64,000 nucleotides of DNA from positions 128,315 through 192,314 of the forward strand of contig BGOS01000003.1 in NCBI GenBank assembly GCA_003569365.1, written 5' to 3'. Within the stretch, counting starts at the first letter, position 1; each line of letters starts with the position of its first letter. This document shows, piece by piece, positions 34,639 to 44,370 of the stretch. Source of the stretch: Anaerolineaceae bacterium (GTDB lineage Bacteria > Chloroflexota > Anaerolineae > Anaerolineales > UBA11657). The notes beneath the pieces are model-generated. The model was given only the letters and a program-made list of their open reading frames with translations, was not told where the DNA came from and did not search any database. The position numbers were made by a program, and so were the translations under genes.

Positions 34639-35147
34639 TTATCCGGCCGGCTGTGGCGGGTGATGTAGCGGGCATCCACAGCTTGGTGACGGAGTACGCC
34701 GGGCGTGGAGATTTGCTGCCGCGCACGGCCGAGTCGATTGTGGAGACGCTGCCCGACTGGCTGGTGGCCGAGCAGGACGGGTTAGTGATGGCTTGCGTCG
34801 CGTTGCTTCCATACAACGCGAACTTGGCTGAGGTGCGTTCCTTGGCAGTGAATGGCGCGGTGCATGGGCAGGGCTGGGGCGCAGCGATTGTGGCGGCTGC
34901 GATTGCGGAGGCGCAACGGCGCGGGATACCGATGTTGTTTGCGCTGACGCGGGCCGTGCCATTTTTCTTGCGCGCCGGGTTTGCAATAACCGATAAAGTA
35001 TTCTTTCCAGAGAAGGTATGGCGCGATTGCAATATTTGTCCCGTGCGTGAGGCTTGCGATGAAACTGCGGTGGTGCTGCATTTGGATTCTGTGCCGCACC
35101 TTTACGCAGAGCAAGCAGAGGCTGGTAGTGGTAACGTAAGTGCATGA
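34635..35147 (+). CDS. argA: GNAT-type N-acetylglutamate synthase
   Basis: A 170-residue single-domain GNAT acetyltransferase matching the short N-acetylglutamate synthases found in bacteria that lack the kinase-fused ArgA. It has IRPAVAGDVAGIHSL at the N-terminus, LAEVRSLAVNGAVHGQGWGAAIVAAAIAEA with the acetyl-CoA pyrophosphate loop, PFFLRAGF, and the characteristic tail KVWRDCNICPVREACDETAVVL with two Cys pairs. It would make the first acetylglutamate, with ArgJ recycling the acetyl group. GTG at 34635 overlaps the argD stop. The next gene starts 57 nt away with AGGAG upstream. Confidence 0.88.
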   Translation: MIIRPAVAGDVAGIHSLVTEYAGRGDLLPRTAESIVETLPDWLVAEQDGLVMACVALLPYNANLAEVRSLAVNGAVHGQGWGAAIVAAAIAEAQRRGIPMLFALTRAVPFFLRAGFAITDKVFFPEKVWRDCNICPVREACDETAVVLHLDSVPHLYAEQAEAGSGNVSA

Positions 35148-35204
35148 GCGGGTTTGGATAACTGCAAGTCATTGCTGTCGTAAATAATTGTTTCAGGAGT
35201 TTTC

Positions 35205-36467
35205 ATGACTAAAGTATTGGTGAAAAAGGTGGTGTTGGCATACTCTGGTGGCCTCGATACTTCGGTGATAGTGCCGTGGCTGCGCGAGACTTACAACTGC
35301 GAGGTAATTTGTTTTTGCGCAGACATCGGGCAGGCAGAAGAGCTCTCAGGCTTGCCGGAAAAAGCGCTCGCAAGCGGGGCGTCCAAGTGCATTGTTAAAG
35401 ATTTGCGCGAAGAATTTGCCGGTGAATTTTTATTCCCAATGCTGCAGTCGGGAGCCGTGTACGAGCGCCAGTATCTATTGGGAACCTCAGTGGCGCGGCC
35501 GTTGATTGCAAAGTGGCAGGTGGCGATTGCCGAGCAGGAAGGCGCTGACGCGGTGTCCCATGGTGCAACGGGCAAGGGCAACGATCAGGTGCGCTTTGAG
35601 CTGACTTACAAGGCGCTCAACCCGGCGCTGAAGGTGATTTCGCCGTGGCGCGAATGGAACATCCGCTCGCGCGAGGATGCGCTGCAGTACGCCAAGCTGC
35701 ACAAGGTGCCGGTGACTGCAACCGTGAAGTCGATTTACAGTCGCGACCGGAATTTGTGGCATCTGTCGCACGAGGGCGGCATTCTCGAAGACCCGGCGCG
35801 CGAGCCGGAAGAGCCAATGTTTCAATGGACGGTGTCGCCGGAGAATGCGCCGGACAAAGCGGAGCAGGTGGAGATCGGGTTCGAGCGGGGTGTGCCGGTT
35901 TCGCTGAATGGCGCGCAGCTATCTGGCGCTGCTTTGATGGAGGCGCTGAACGTGATTGGTGCGCGGCATGGTATCGGGCGCGTGGACATTGTTGAAAACC
36001 GGCTCGTGGGTGTGAAGTCGCATGGAGTTTACGAAACGCCGGGCGGTACCCAGCTTTATGCAGCGCATCGCGAGTTGGAGAGCCTGTGCCTCGACCGGGA
36101 CACGCTGCACTACAAAGAGCAGATGGCGCTGCGCTATGGAGAACTGGTGTACGACGGCAAGTGGTATCACCCGTTGCGCGAGGGCATGCAGGCGCTGATT
36201 CATGAAACGCAAAAGTCCGTTACGGGCTGGGTGCGCCTGAAGCTTTACAAGGGCACGCTGCGCTGCGTCGGCCGCTTCAGCCCGTATAGCTTGTACCGTG
36301 AAGATTACGCGACTTTCGGCGAGGAAAATGTGTACGATCAGAAAGATGCGCTTGGGTTCATAACTTTGTTTGGTTTACAGATGAAGGTGCGCGCCTTGAT
36401 GGAGATGAGTGCCGGCGGCAAGACGCGTTACGCGTCGATGGATTACTCGGCTTTCAAGCGGGACTAG
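35205..36467 (+). CDS. argG: Argininosuccinate synthase
   Basis: Condenses citrulline and aspartate with ATP. The 420-residue protein shows the PP-loop [10 protein letters not shown] (about residues 12-21), [28 protein letters not shown] and [16 protein letters not shown], and a C-terminal tetramerisation helix. It begins [16 protein letters not shown] with AGGAG about 6 nt upstream of the ATG. The full family length is present. It lies between the GNAT synthase and argJ in the cluster; the 57-nt gap before it holds no hairpin. Confidence 0.97.
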   Translation: MTKVLVKKVVLAYSGGLDTSVIVPWLRETYNCEVICFCADIGQAEELSGLPEKALASGASKCIVKDLREEFAGEFLFPMLQSGAVYERQYLLGTSVARPLIAKWQVAIAEQEGADAVSHGATGKGNDQVRFELTYKALNPALKVISPWREWNIRSREDALQYAKLHKVPVTATVKSIYSRDRNLWHLSHEGGILEDPAREPEEPMFQWTVSPENAPDKAEQVEIGFERGVPVSLNGAQLSGAALMEALNVIGARHGIGRVDIVENRLVGVKSHGVYETPGGTQLYAAHRELESLCLDRDTLHYKEQMALRYGELVYDGKWYHPLREGMQALIHETQKSVTGWVRLKLYKGTLRCVGRFSPYSLYREDYATFGEENVYDQKDALGFITLFGLQMKVRALMEMSAGGKTRYASMDYSAFKRD

Positions 36468-36560
36468 CTGATATGGGCAGCTGCCCGTGGGTTGCGTGCC
36501 GGGTTGGTGCGCGCGGCGGACCACTCCTCGGTTTGAACCGAATTAGCTAGTGAGGTAGTA

Positions 36561-37777
36561 ATGCGGGCAATTGCCGAAGGACACGCCACGACCCCCACCG
36601 GGTTTAACGGTGGATCGGCGGCCTGTGGTCTTAAGACCTCGGGTGCCACGGATGTGTTCCTGGTGGTCTCAGACTTGGAATGCACGGCTGCGGCCGTGTT
36701 CACACGCAACCGTGTGGTGGCTGCGCCAGTGGTTGTGGATCGGGAGGCGCTGGCGAAGGCACGCAGTGGTTACCGCGGTGTGATTGGCAACGCGGGGAAT
36801 GCCAATGCGTGTACAGGTGCGCAGGGCCTTGCAGACTCGGAACAGACGCGGGTGTTGGCAGCGCAGGCAATTGGTTGCGACGCACGACAGTTGTTTGTAC
36901 TGTCCACCGGTGTGATCGGCAGGCCGTTGGATATGGACAAACTTGCAGTTGGAATTCAGGCTGCAGCCAGGTCGCTGGACAGGGCGGGCGGTGCAGCGTG
37001 TGCGCGCGCGATGATGACAACTGACACGCGCCCCAAGCATCTTGCGGTCGAAGTGGTTCTCGCGGGCGGCACGGTGTCGCTGGGCGGGATAGCCAAAGGC
37101 GCTGGCATGATTCATCCGGACATGGCAACAATGCTTGCGGTCCTGACAACGGATGCTGTGATCGACGCGCTGGACCTGCAGCGCATGCTGGATAGTGCAG
37201 TGGCCGGTTCATTCAACAGTATTTCGATTGACGGTGACACAAGTACGAATGACACGGTGCTGTTGCTCGCGAATGGCGCGAGTGGTGTCGCGGTGCGCGA
37301 GGACTCGGACGTGGCCCTGTTCGCAGAGGGTCTGGACTGCCTCTGTTTGCATTTGGCACAGGCGATTGTGCGGGATGGTGAGGGCGCGCGCCGGTTTGTG
37401 ACGGTGCGGGTTACTGGTGCGCCGGATGGCGCTGCCGCGCATGCGATAGCAAATGTCATTGCGACATCGCCTTTGGTGAAGACGGCGTTTGCGGGCGGGG
37501 ACCCTAACTGGGGGCGCATTCTCGCAGCGGCCGGCAGGGCGGGAGTGGCATTTGATCCTGCGAACGTGTCGTTGGTCGTGCAGGCCGGCGGGCCGGCAGT
37601 GCAGTTATTGGCTCAGGGCATGCGTGCTGATTACGTGAAGCGGCGGCTGCGGCGGTATTCAACGCGGATGAATTTGAGGTGCAGCTTGCAATTGGCAAGG
37701 GTGCGGGCGCTGCGCGTGTATTTACGTGCGACTTTACCGAAGAGTACGTGCGCATCAATGCAGACTACACAACTTAG
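36561..37777 (+). pseudogene. argJ: Glutamate N-acetyltransferase / amino-acid acetyltransferase, frameshifted near the C-terminus
   Basis: ArgJ transfers acetyl from acetylornithine to glutamate, closing the acetyl cycle. The frame from ATG 36561 shows NGGSAACGLK-type start, VGNAGNANACTG as VIGNAGNANACTG, TGVIGRPL, and the self-cleavage site KGAGMIHPDMATMLAVLTTD with the nucleophilic Thr in A-T-M-L, then NSISIDGDTSTNDT and the substrate segment GGDPNWGRI. At 37635-37638 one base is missing (GTGAAG for GTGGAA); restoring it gives the normal tail with FNADEFEVQLAIGKGAGAARVFTCDFTEEYVRINADY and a stop at 37775-37777. As read, translation would run to 37805 with an unrelated tail. The break is probably a sequencing error because every other arg gene is intact. 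Confidence 0.88.
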
Positions 37778-37805
37778 CAATGCTGTGAATACCTGGATGG
37801 ACTAA

Positions 37806-39185
37806 GTGAGCAATAAATTATGGGGCGGGCGGTTTAGCAAGGATACTAACGTGCTGGTACGCCGCTTGAACGATAGTGTTGAGTTTGATCAGCGCTTGTG
37901 GAGCGAGGATATCCGGGCGAGCGGCGCGTGGGCGCAGGCACTGGCGCAAGCGGGTGTTCTAACGAGTGCGGAGTGTGCACAGCTGGAGGCCGGGCTGGAG
38001 TCGGTGCGGGCGGAGTTTACGACGGGCACTTTTGAATTTGCGGCAGGCGACGAGGATATCCACACCGCGGTTGAACGTCGGCTCACCGAGTTGGCGGGCA
38101 GCGTGGGCGGCAAGCTGCACACTGGCCGCAGCCGCAATGACCAAGTGGCCACGGACTTCCGCTTGTGGATTATGCAAGCATGCGAGGACTTGGCGCGCGA
38201 GGTATCCGGACTGCAGGCAGCACTCATTGAAAGTGCTGCCGCGCATCTGCACGCGATTATGCCGGGCTACACGCACTTGCAGCAGGCGCAGCCTGTAACG
38301 TGGGGCCAGTGGGCTCTCAGCCATTTTTGGCCGCTGGTGCGCGACGCAGCGCGATTGGCGAACGCGCGCGGTGCGGCGGGCGTGTTGCCGCTTGGCAGCG
38401 GCGCATTGGCTGGCACTGCGTTTCCGGTTGATCGTGATGCGCTGGCACGTGCGCTTGGGTTCACTTCGGTTTCGCCCAACAGCATGGATGCGGTAAGCGA
38501 CCGGGATTTTGTGGCGGACTTTTTGTACGCGGGCGCAATGATTGGTTTGCATCTGAGCCGGCTTGCGGAGCAGTTGCTGCTGTTTAGCAGTGCGGAGTTT
38601 GGCTATGTGGTGGTTGATGATGCGTACAGCACGGGTAGCAGCCTGATGCCGCAAAAGAAGAACGCTGATCCGCTCGAGCTTGCGCGCGGTAAGACCGGAC
38701 GGCTGCTTGGCAATCTGCACTCACTGTTGGTGGTGCTCAAGGGCTTGCCTTCAACTTACGACAAGGATTTGCAGGAGGACAAAGAGCCTGCATTTGACAC
38801 GTTTGATACTCTGCTGGCTTTGTTGCCGGTGGTGGCAGGTCTTGTCCGGTCGCTTGAGGTGCGGCCACAGGCGATGGCAGCGCGTTTGCTGCCGGGCCTG
38901 CTTGCAACTGATTTGGCGGATGAATTGGTGAAGCAAGGCGTGCCATTTAGAGCGGCGCATGGTTTGGTGGGTGTGCTTGTGCAGCGCGCAGACAGATTGG
39001 GTATTGCGTTTACTGAGCTCTCGTTCGCGGAGCGACAAAAGATTAGTGTGCATTTCACAGATGAGGTTTGGGCGCGGCTGGAATTCGAGCATTCCTTGCA
39101 GCGCCGGGCGCAGACCGGCGGAACGGCTAAGGCTGCATTAGAGGCGCAGCTTATGGCTGCGCGCGCGGCGGTTCGCGGTGAGTAG
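37806..39185 (+). CDS. argH: Argininosuccinate lyase
   Basis: Splits argininosuccinate into arginine and fumarate, the last arginine step. The 459-residue protein has MSNKLWGGRFSKDTN at the start, HTGRSRNDQVATDFRLW (catalytic region), YTHLQQAQPVTWGQW with the catalytic His, and the fumarase/aspartase signature SSLMPQKKNADPLEL (about residues 276-290). The GTG at 37806 lies 28 nt after the corrected argJ stop. No terminator is visible between its end and the convergent SDR gene 16 nt away. Confidence 0.97.
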   Translation: MSNKLWGGRFSKDTNVLVRRLNDSVEFDQRLWSEDIRASGAWAQALAQAGVLTSAECAQLEAGLESVRAEFTTGTFEFAAGDEDIHTAVERRLTELAGSVGGKLHTGRSRNDQVATDFRLWIMQACEDLAREVSGLQAALIESAAAHLHAIMPGYTHLQQAQPVTWGQWALSHFWPLVRDAARLANARGAAGVLPLGSGALAGTAFPVDRDALARALGFTSVSPNSMDAVSDRDFVADFLYAGAMIGLHLSRLAEQLLLFSSAEFGYVVVDDAYSTGSSLMPQKKNADPLELARGKTGRLLGNLHSLLVVLKGLPSTYDKDLQEDKEPAFDTFDTLLALLPVVAGLVRSLEVRPQAMAARLLPGLLATDLADELVKQGVPFRAAHGLVGVLVQRADRLGIAFTELSFAERQKISVHFTDEVWARLEFEHSLQRRAQTGGTAKAALEAQLMAARAAVRGE

Positions 39186-39201
39186 CGGGGCGGTGCGGGT
39201 G

Positions 39202-39933
39202 CTAGTGAACCCAGCGTTCGCCGCCGTCCACTACCAAACTTTCGCCCGTGATGTAGTCTGACGCGGCAAGGAATAGTACTGCGGCCGCTACATCTTCTGG
39301 CGTGCCCCAGCGTTTCAGCAGTGTGCGTTCGGCAATGCGCCGCACTGCTTCCGGATCAAGCCGCTCTGGCGGCAGTACCGGCCCTGGAATAACGGCGTTG
39401 ACGCGGATGAGTGGTGCAAAAGCCACCGCGAGGTGCTCGGTTAGCGCCAGCAGTCCGGCTTTGGCGACGCCATGCGCCATAAAACTTGTGCTGGGGCGGA
39501 GTGCGTGCAGATCTGCAATGTTGATGATTACCCCGGCGCCCGCAGTTTGCATGTGCGGTGCGGCGGCGTTTGCGCAATGAAAGGCGCCGTCGAGGATCAC
39601 ATCCATCGTGCGCCGCCAAACTGCTTCGGAGAATGGAAGCGGCGTCTTGGTGTAAGTGGAAGCATTGTTGACGAGCAAATCGATACTGCCAAAATGTTTT
39701 GCAGTGGTTTGTACCAGCGCATTGGCTTCCGCGGCGTTGCCAACATCGGCCTGAATGGCGATTGCCTGCCCGCCCGCTTGCTGGATCAGTGCTACCGTGT
39801 CCTTAGCTTCTGCGGCGGACGCGTTGTAATTGATGGCAACGTTCGCGCCTGCGCGGGCGAGTGCGAACACGATGGCGCCGCCAACGCGGTGTGCACCGCC
39901 GGTAACGAGTGCGGTTTTGCCGCGCAGATCCAT
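39202..39933 (-). CDS. Short-chain dehydrogenase/reductase with altered catalytic site
   Basis: A 243-residue SDR protein, close to pteridine-reductase-like or FolM-type members. The Rossmann motif is TALVTGGAHRVGGAIVFALARAG (about residues 8-30), followed by DVGNAAEAN, LLVNNAS and VRVNAVIPGPV-type IRVNAVIPGPVLPPE and DYITGESLVVDGG. At the active site the usual Y-x-x-x-K reads H-G-V-A-K (AHGVAKAGL) and the usual Ser position reads IADLHAL, so Tyr and Ser of the triad are both missing; activity is doubtful or different. The ATG at 39933 gives the expected N-terminus. It lies 44 nt after the molybdenum hydroxylase gene and is probably in its operon. Confidence 0.82.
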   Translation of the reverse strand: MDLRGKTALVTGGAHRVGGAIVFALARAGANVAINYNASAAEAKDTVALIQQAGGQAIAIQADVGNAAEANALVQTTAKHFGSIDLLVNNASTYTKTPLPFSEAVWRRTMDVILDGAFHCANAAAPHMQTAGAGVIINIADLHALRPSTSFMAHGVAKAGLLALTEHLAVAFAPLIRVNAVIPGPVLPPERLDPEAVRRIAERTLLKRWGTPEDVAAAVLFLAASDYITGESLVVDGGERWVH

Positions 39934-39977
39934 GTGGTTTGTTGGCGTTGCGGCTGGCTGCGCAGCGGCAGCAGTTT

Positions 39978-42932
39978 TCAGGCGGGCTGCGCGCCCGCGA
40001 CAGCGTGCTGCGCCTGCGCTTGCCAAACGCGCTCGGGTGTAAGGGGCAGGCTGCGGATGCGCACGCCAATCGCGTCGCACACCGCATTAGCTACAGCCGG
40101 CGCCACTCCATCCAAAGGAATTTCAGCAACCGCTTTTGCGCCAAATGGGCCGGTGGGTTCATAGGTGGGCACGAGGATGGCTTCCATCTCGGGCATCTCG
40201 TCGGCGCTGAAGATGCGGTAGTCGCCGAAGCGGGCGACCTGCATGCGGCCGAGCTCGTCGTAGGGCATCTCTTCGCAGACGACGTAGCCGAGGGCTTGCA
40301 CCATGCCGCCCTCAATTTGGCCAAGAGCGGTGAGCGGGTTGATTGCGACGCCGCAATCTACAGCCATCACCAGTTTTATGACGGTGACTTGCCCGGTGCC
40401 GGTATCTACTTCAACTTCCGCAAACTGGGCGCCGAAGGGCGGCGGCGAGTATGGCGATACGTACGAGGCGGTTGCCATTAGTTGCTGCTGATCTTGTGTG
40501 TGCAGGCTGTGCAGGGCAATTTCTGCGTGGCTTACGCTGCGGCCGTCGTTAGCGTGCACGCGGCTATTATGTGCCGTCATACCGTCGGCGCTGCAGTTGA
40601 GCATGAGAGCGGCGCGGTCGAACATTAAGTTTCGCAGCTGAAGGGCTGCTTTGTGCACTGCCATGCCCGAGATGTAGGTTGTGCTGCTGGCGTAGGCGCC
40701 AGTGTCGAACGGCGTAAAGTCTGTATCGGATGAATAAATGATTACGTCGACTGTGGGTACACCAAGAGTTTCCGCAGCCATTTGGGCAAGCACGGTGTCA
40801 CTGCCGGTGCCAAGGTCGGTGGCGCCAACGAGCACGTTGAAACTGCCGTCATCATTTATTTTGATGCTGGCGGCGCCCATGTCCAGGCCAGGGATGGCGG
40901 TGCCATGCATGCAGACCGCCATTCCGAGCCCGCGCCGTATGTGCGGGCGCTGCGGATCTTGATGCCAGTTTGCGTTTGTGCGGCGATCCCATGCGATGGC
41001 GGCGCTGCCTTGCGAGACACACTCGGGAAGGCCACATGTGAGCACGCGCTGTGGATCGCCAGCGCCTTCCTCCATCACTTCGCCTTCGCCGATGGCTGCG
41101 GTGATTGGGATGGTGTCACCCACGCGCACGGCGTTCTGCATCCGGAACGCCACCGGGTCGCGGCCGGTGAGCAGCGCAATCTCATCCATCAAACATTCCA
41201 ATGCAAATTCGGCCTGCGGGCCGCCGTAGCCGCGGTAGGCGCCGGCGGTCGGTTTGTTGGTGTAAACAATTTCGCCATGAAAGCGCAGAGCCGGGCAGCG
41301 GTAGGTGGAGAGTCCGCGCAGGCCGGAAACGCTGCAGACGGTAAGGCCGTGGGTGCCGTAGGCGCCGGTGTCTTCCACGATGTGCAAATCCAGCGCTTGC
41401 AGGTCACCTGCCTGGCTGACACCAGCGCGAAAGGTGAGTGTTTGCGCGTGGCGCGAACGCGCACTGGTGAACTCTTGCGCGCGGGTGTACTCAAAGCGCA
41501 CTGGCCGGTGAGTCGCAATCGTGAGATGCGCGCATAAATCTTCGATCAGCATTTCCTGCTTGCCGCCAAAGCCGCCGCCAATGCGCGGCTTGATAACGCG
41601 AATGCGCTTGACGGGAAGTTCCAGCAGCGGCGCAACCATGCGCCGCACATGGAACGGCACTTGCGTGCTGGTGCGGATTACAAGCCGGTCTTCGTCGTCC
41701 CACCAAGTGACTACAATGTGGGGTTCGATGTAGCCTTGATGGACTTGATGGGTGGTGTACGTGCGCTCGAAGCGCTGGTCGGCAGCAGCCAGAGCTGCTT
41801 CCACATCACCCACGCGGGCATGAATCTCCGCTGCGAGGTTGCGGTCACGGTCCGTGATTGAGACCGCGTCCGGTTCATCATGAATAACCGGGGCTCCGGG
41901 CCGCATGGCTGCGTGCGCGTCAAAGACTGCCGGCAGCTCTTCGTACTCCACTTCTATCAGGAGTAGCGCGGCGCGCGCAATTGCGGGCGTCTCGGCGGCG
42001 ACAACTGCCACCCGGTCGCCCACGTGGCGCACCTTGCTGTCCAGTGAGACCTGATCATAGGGTGGCGGGTTGGGGTGAGACTGGCCGCCGGACGCGTAGA
42101 CGACGCGCGGCACGTCGGCGTACGTAAGAACGGCATGTACGCCGGGCAGCTTGCGGGCCGCGCTGGCATCGATGCGCTTGATGCGTGCGTGTGCAACGGG
42201 GCTCGTGAGCAGTGCGCCATGCAGCATGCCCGGCAGCTCGATGTCATCTGCGAATACCGGTCGTCCTTTGGCTAGTTTTACGCCGTCCACTTTCGGTTCG
42301 GGGCGCCCGACGCTTCCAAGTTGCACAGTCGGCAGGACTACGGTGCGCGGCTCGGTTTGCACTTGTGTGGTGGAATTGCCGAAGTCCGGTGTCGGGGTTT
42401 CGCCCGGGGTTCGCGGTCCGAATAGAGCCTCAAACGGCAGGCCGCCGTGCGGATCAACTGGCGGCACAATTTCGCCGCGCAACATTGCGGCTGCACGCAT
42501 GACGGCTTGCACCGGCCGCAAGTACCCAGTGCAGCGGCAGAGCACGCCGCCAAGTACCTCGCGCACTTGTTCCTCCCGCGGCGCTGGTTCGCGGTTCAGT
42601 AATTCTTTCGTTGCCATGATCATTGCCGGCGTGCAGAAGCCGCACTGGATTGCGCCTGTGTCAATGAATGCCTGTTGAATGGGATGGATTTCGTGGCGCT
42701 CGGTAAGGCCCTCTACCGTCTCAATTTGCTGTGCGTCTGCTTGGGCAGCGAGCATCACGCAGGTGGGGGTCAGGCGGCCATTCAGCAATACGGAACAAGC
42801 ACCGCAGTCGCCGCTCTCGCAGCCATGCTTTACTGACCATACACGGGCAGTGCGCAGTGCATCCATCAGAGTGGTTTCCGGCGCGCACTCCAACGGGTGT
42901 GGTGTGCCGTTGATTTCAACGTTTATCTTCAT
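39978..42932 (-). CDS. Molybdenum hydroxylase with fused iron-sulfur and Moco subunits
   Basis: A 984-residue xanthine-dehydrogenase-family enzyme. Residues 1-160 are the [2Fe-2S] subunit: the plant-type cluster CESGDCGACSVLLNG...C and the second cluster QCGFCTPAMIM...CRCTGYLRPV. After a linker (about 175-215) come the molybdopterin domains: GRPVFADDIELPGMLHGALLTSP, GGGFGGKQEM, AYRGYGGPQAEFALE, DLGTGSDTVLAQMAAE and the base-catalytic Glu in GAKAVAEIPLDG. It should hydroxylate an aromatic heterocycle or aldehyde; the fused order (small plus large, FAD separate) is unlike the usual three-gene sets. Substrate is unknown. The FAD subunit gene ends 10 nt upstream. Confidence 0.93.
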   Translation of the reverse strand: MKINVEINGTPHPLECAPETTLMDALRTARVWSVKHGCESGDCGACSVLLNGRLTPTCVMLAAQADAQQIETVEGLTERHEIHPIQQAFIDTGAIQCGFCTPAMIMATKELLNREPAPREEQVREVLGGVLCRCTGYLRPVQAVMRAAAMLRGEIVPPVDPHGGLPFEALFGPRTPGETPTPDFGNSTTQVQTEPRTVVLPTVQLGSVGRPEPKVDGVKLAKGRPVFADDIELPGMLHGALLTSPVAHARIKRIDASAARKLPGVHAVLTYADVPRVVYASGGQSHPNPPPYDQVSLDSKVRHVGDRVAVVAAETPAIARAALLLIEVEYEELPAVFDAHAAMRPGAPVIHDEPDAVSITDRDRNLAAEIHARVGDVEAALAAADQRFERTYTTHQVHQGYIEPHIVVTWWDDEDRLVIRTSTQVPFHVRRMVAPLLELPVKRIRVIKPRIGGGFGGKQEMLIEDLCAHLTIATHRPVRFEYTRAQEFTSARSRHAQTLTFRAGVSQAGDLQALDLHIVEDTGAYGTHGLTVCSVSGLRGLSTYRCPALRFHGEIVYTNKPTAGAYRGYGGPQAEFALECLMDEIALLTGRDPVAFRMQNAVRVGDTIPITAAIGEGEVMEEGAGDPQRVLTCGLPECVSQGSAAIAWDRRTNANWHQDPQRPHIRRGLGMAVCMHGTAIPGLDMGAASIKINDDGSFNVLVGATDLGTGSDTVLAQMAAETLGVPTVDVIIYSSDTDFTPFDTGAYASSTTYISGMAVHKAALQLRNLMFDRAALMLNCSADGMTAHNSRVHANDGRSVSHAEIALHSLHTQDQQQLMATASYVSPYSPPPFGAQFAEVEVDTGTGQVTVIKLVMAVDCGVAINPLTALGQIEGGMVQALGYVVCEEMPYDELGRMQVARFGDYRIFSADEMPEMEAILVPTYEPTGPFGAKAVAEIPLDGVAPAVANAVCDAIGVRIRSLPLTPERVWQAQAQHAVAGAQPA

Positions 42933-42941
42933 AATTTGAGA

Positions 42942-43793
42942 CTACGAATGATTATTAGACGCTAGTGCGTCCAATGCCCGTTGTGTCAGGACGGATGCCA
43001 TGGCATGCCGGTACGCGCTGCTGCCGCGGTAATCACTGCGGCTGCCAGATGTTGCGGCAGCGGCTGCTGCGGCGCTTTCGATGTTCGCGGCCGTGAGGGC
43101 GTTGCCAGCCAATGCCATTTCGGCTGCGGTGCAGCGTGCTGGTGTATTGCCTACCCCGCTGATTGCGATGCGTGCGTGGGTAACTTGGTTGGCCTGGGTT
43201 TGCAGGGCAGCGGCTACAGCAACTATGGCTTCATCTCGGGGAGTGCGCCGGACGGCGTGCAATGCTGCGCTCGTGACGGTGTCGGTGTAGGAAATTTGGA
43301 TGGGGAAACTTGCACCGGCGGGCGCGTGTGCGCCAATTGTTGACACGGTACCGTTGTCCCAGTGGATCTGCGCATCGAGTATCAGCCAAGCCAGTTGCAG
43401 GTCGGGCGGGCCATCGCCGGCGATGGCAGCGCCACCGGCGCAAGCCAGGTTGCGCAGTCCATAGTGGGTGCAATGCAAGGCCGCCGTAGCCACAATGCCG
43501 TTATTGCCTCTTTTTAGCAGGGGTGCATCGGCCAGAGCTTGGAGTGTGGTTGATGTACCGATTTCAATTAAACCGGACTTGGAACGGATGAAGTTTAGAT
43601 TTAGATTGCGCAGATCGAGTTGGAGGCCGGTTGCAACCGGGTACGGGGCTGGCACGCGCGGCTGGGTGAGAAGGACGTTGGTACTTTGCGATTGCTGCTG
43701 GATTACTTTTTGCGCGTCCGCTAGATCTGCGGCGCGGTGGTAGATGAATGTATTTGCGGGCACTGCTTGTCCGTTCTGTATAGATGTTAGCAC
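42942..43793 (-). CDS. FAD-binding subunit of the molybdenum hydroxylase, degenerate
   Basis: A 283-residue protein of the CoxM/XdhC-like FAD subunit family, carrying electrons from the iron-sulfur centres to the acceptor. It shows the family order: RAADLADAQKVIQ at the start, LDLRNLNLNFIRSKSGLIEIGTSTTLQALA, then LRNLACAGGAAIAGDGPPDLQLAWLILDAQI where most members have a T-V-G-G-N FAD loop, and a C-terminal CO-dehydrogenase flavoprotein domain ending SSAYRHAMASVLTQRALDAL. The G-G-N is replaced by G-G-A, and the A-T-V stretch by A-C-A; FAD binding may be weakened. Its partner gene starts 10 nt downstream. Confidence 0.82.
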   Translation of the reverse strand: MLTSIQNGQAVPANTFIYHRAADLADAQKVIQQQSQSTNVLLTQPRVPAPYPVATGLQLDLRNLNLNFIRSKSGLIEIGTSTTLQALADAPLLKRGNNGIVATAALHCTHYGLRNLACAGGAAIAGDGPPDLQLAWLILDAQIHWDNGTVSTIGAHAPAGASFPIQISYTDTVTSAALHAVRRTPRDEAIVAVAAALQTQANQVTHARIAISGVGNTPARCTAAEMALAGNALTAANIESAAAAAAATSGSRSDYRGSSAYRHAMASVLTQRALDALASNNHS

Positions 43794-43821
43794 AGCAATA
43801 TTGCGGCGCGACGAGTGCGCA

Positions 43822-44316
43822 CTATTTGGCCGTTTCCTCGCGCACGGTGGTTACCGCAGCCCGGCAGTCGCGCGCAAGCGTCATGGCGATTTTCAGGTCT
43901 AGTTGCGCGTCCGCTGGTTTCTGTTGTTGCAGGCTCGTCGCCCAAATGCCAAGCTGGTTTGTAACAGCTTCGCAGGAAGTGGCGGTGCGCTGGAGGGCTC
44001 TGTGCACCGGTTCGAGCTGTGGCGCTGGCAGCGGCGTTTGACGGAGTTGGCTTGCAATAAGGCGCAAGGCGGCCAGCTGTGAGCGATAGTCTTTCTGCCA
44101 CGCTTCGTCGCGGTTGTAGCGCATTACAGTTTGAACCAGGGCGTCAAGGTTGATTTCGATAATGCGTACCTTGACCTGTGCGCTCAGGTTGAACGAACGC
44201 TTCAGCCCGCTAAAGCTGCGGGCTCTGGCTGCGGCATCAAGTTCAGCGGCCGTTGGACCGCAACCGGATAGTGCAATACATAGCCACAGAATTGCAACCT
44301 TGGATTGCGCGCTCAC
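43822..44316 (-). CDS. Hypothetical lipoprotein, helical
   Basis: A 164-residue protein of no recognised family. Its N-terminus VAILWLCIALSGCG is a lipoprotein signal with a lipobox ending at Cys 19, so export and membrane anchoring are expected. The mature part is mostly helical and Gln/Ala/Leu-rich, with two further Cys (in TSCEAV and ARDCRAAV). There is no catalytic motif. It lies 28 nt upstream (in transcription direction) of the FAD subunit gene and may share its operon. Confidence 0.6.
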   Translation of the reverse strand: MSAQSKVAILWLCIALSGCGPTAAELDAAARARSFSGLKRSFNLSAQVKVRIIEINLDALVQTVMRYNRDEAWQKDYRSQLAALRLIASQLRQTPLPAPQLEPVHRALQRTATSCEAVTNQLGIWATSLQQQKPADAQLDLKIAMTLARDCRAAVTTVREETAK

Positions 44317-44370
44317 TGTGGGAGTTTACCCACGGAAGCCGTTTCCATGTGAGAATTGGGTCCAAAGTTC

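Noticed and set aside
36473-36560. A second Arg-containing leader peptide and a palindrome GGGCAGCTGCCC before argJ
   Set aside because: Arg codons are scattered, there is no terminator and the spacer is short; the perfect 12-bp palindrome at 36475-36486 could be chance in GC-rich DNA.
43787-44101. Alternative minus frame overlapping the helical lipoprotein
   Set aside because: The longer frame at 43822-44316 has a proper lipoprotein signal; the other has no start or family support.
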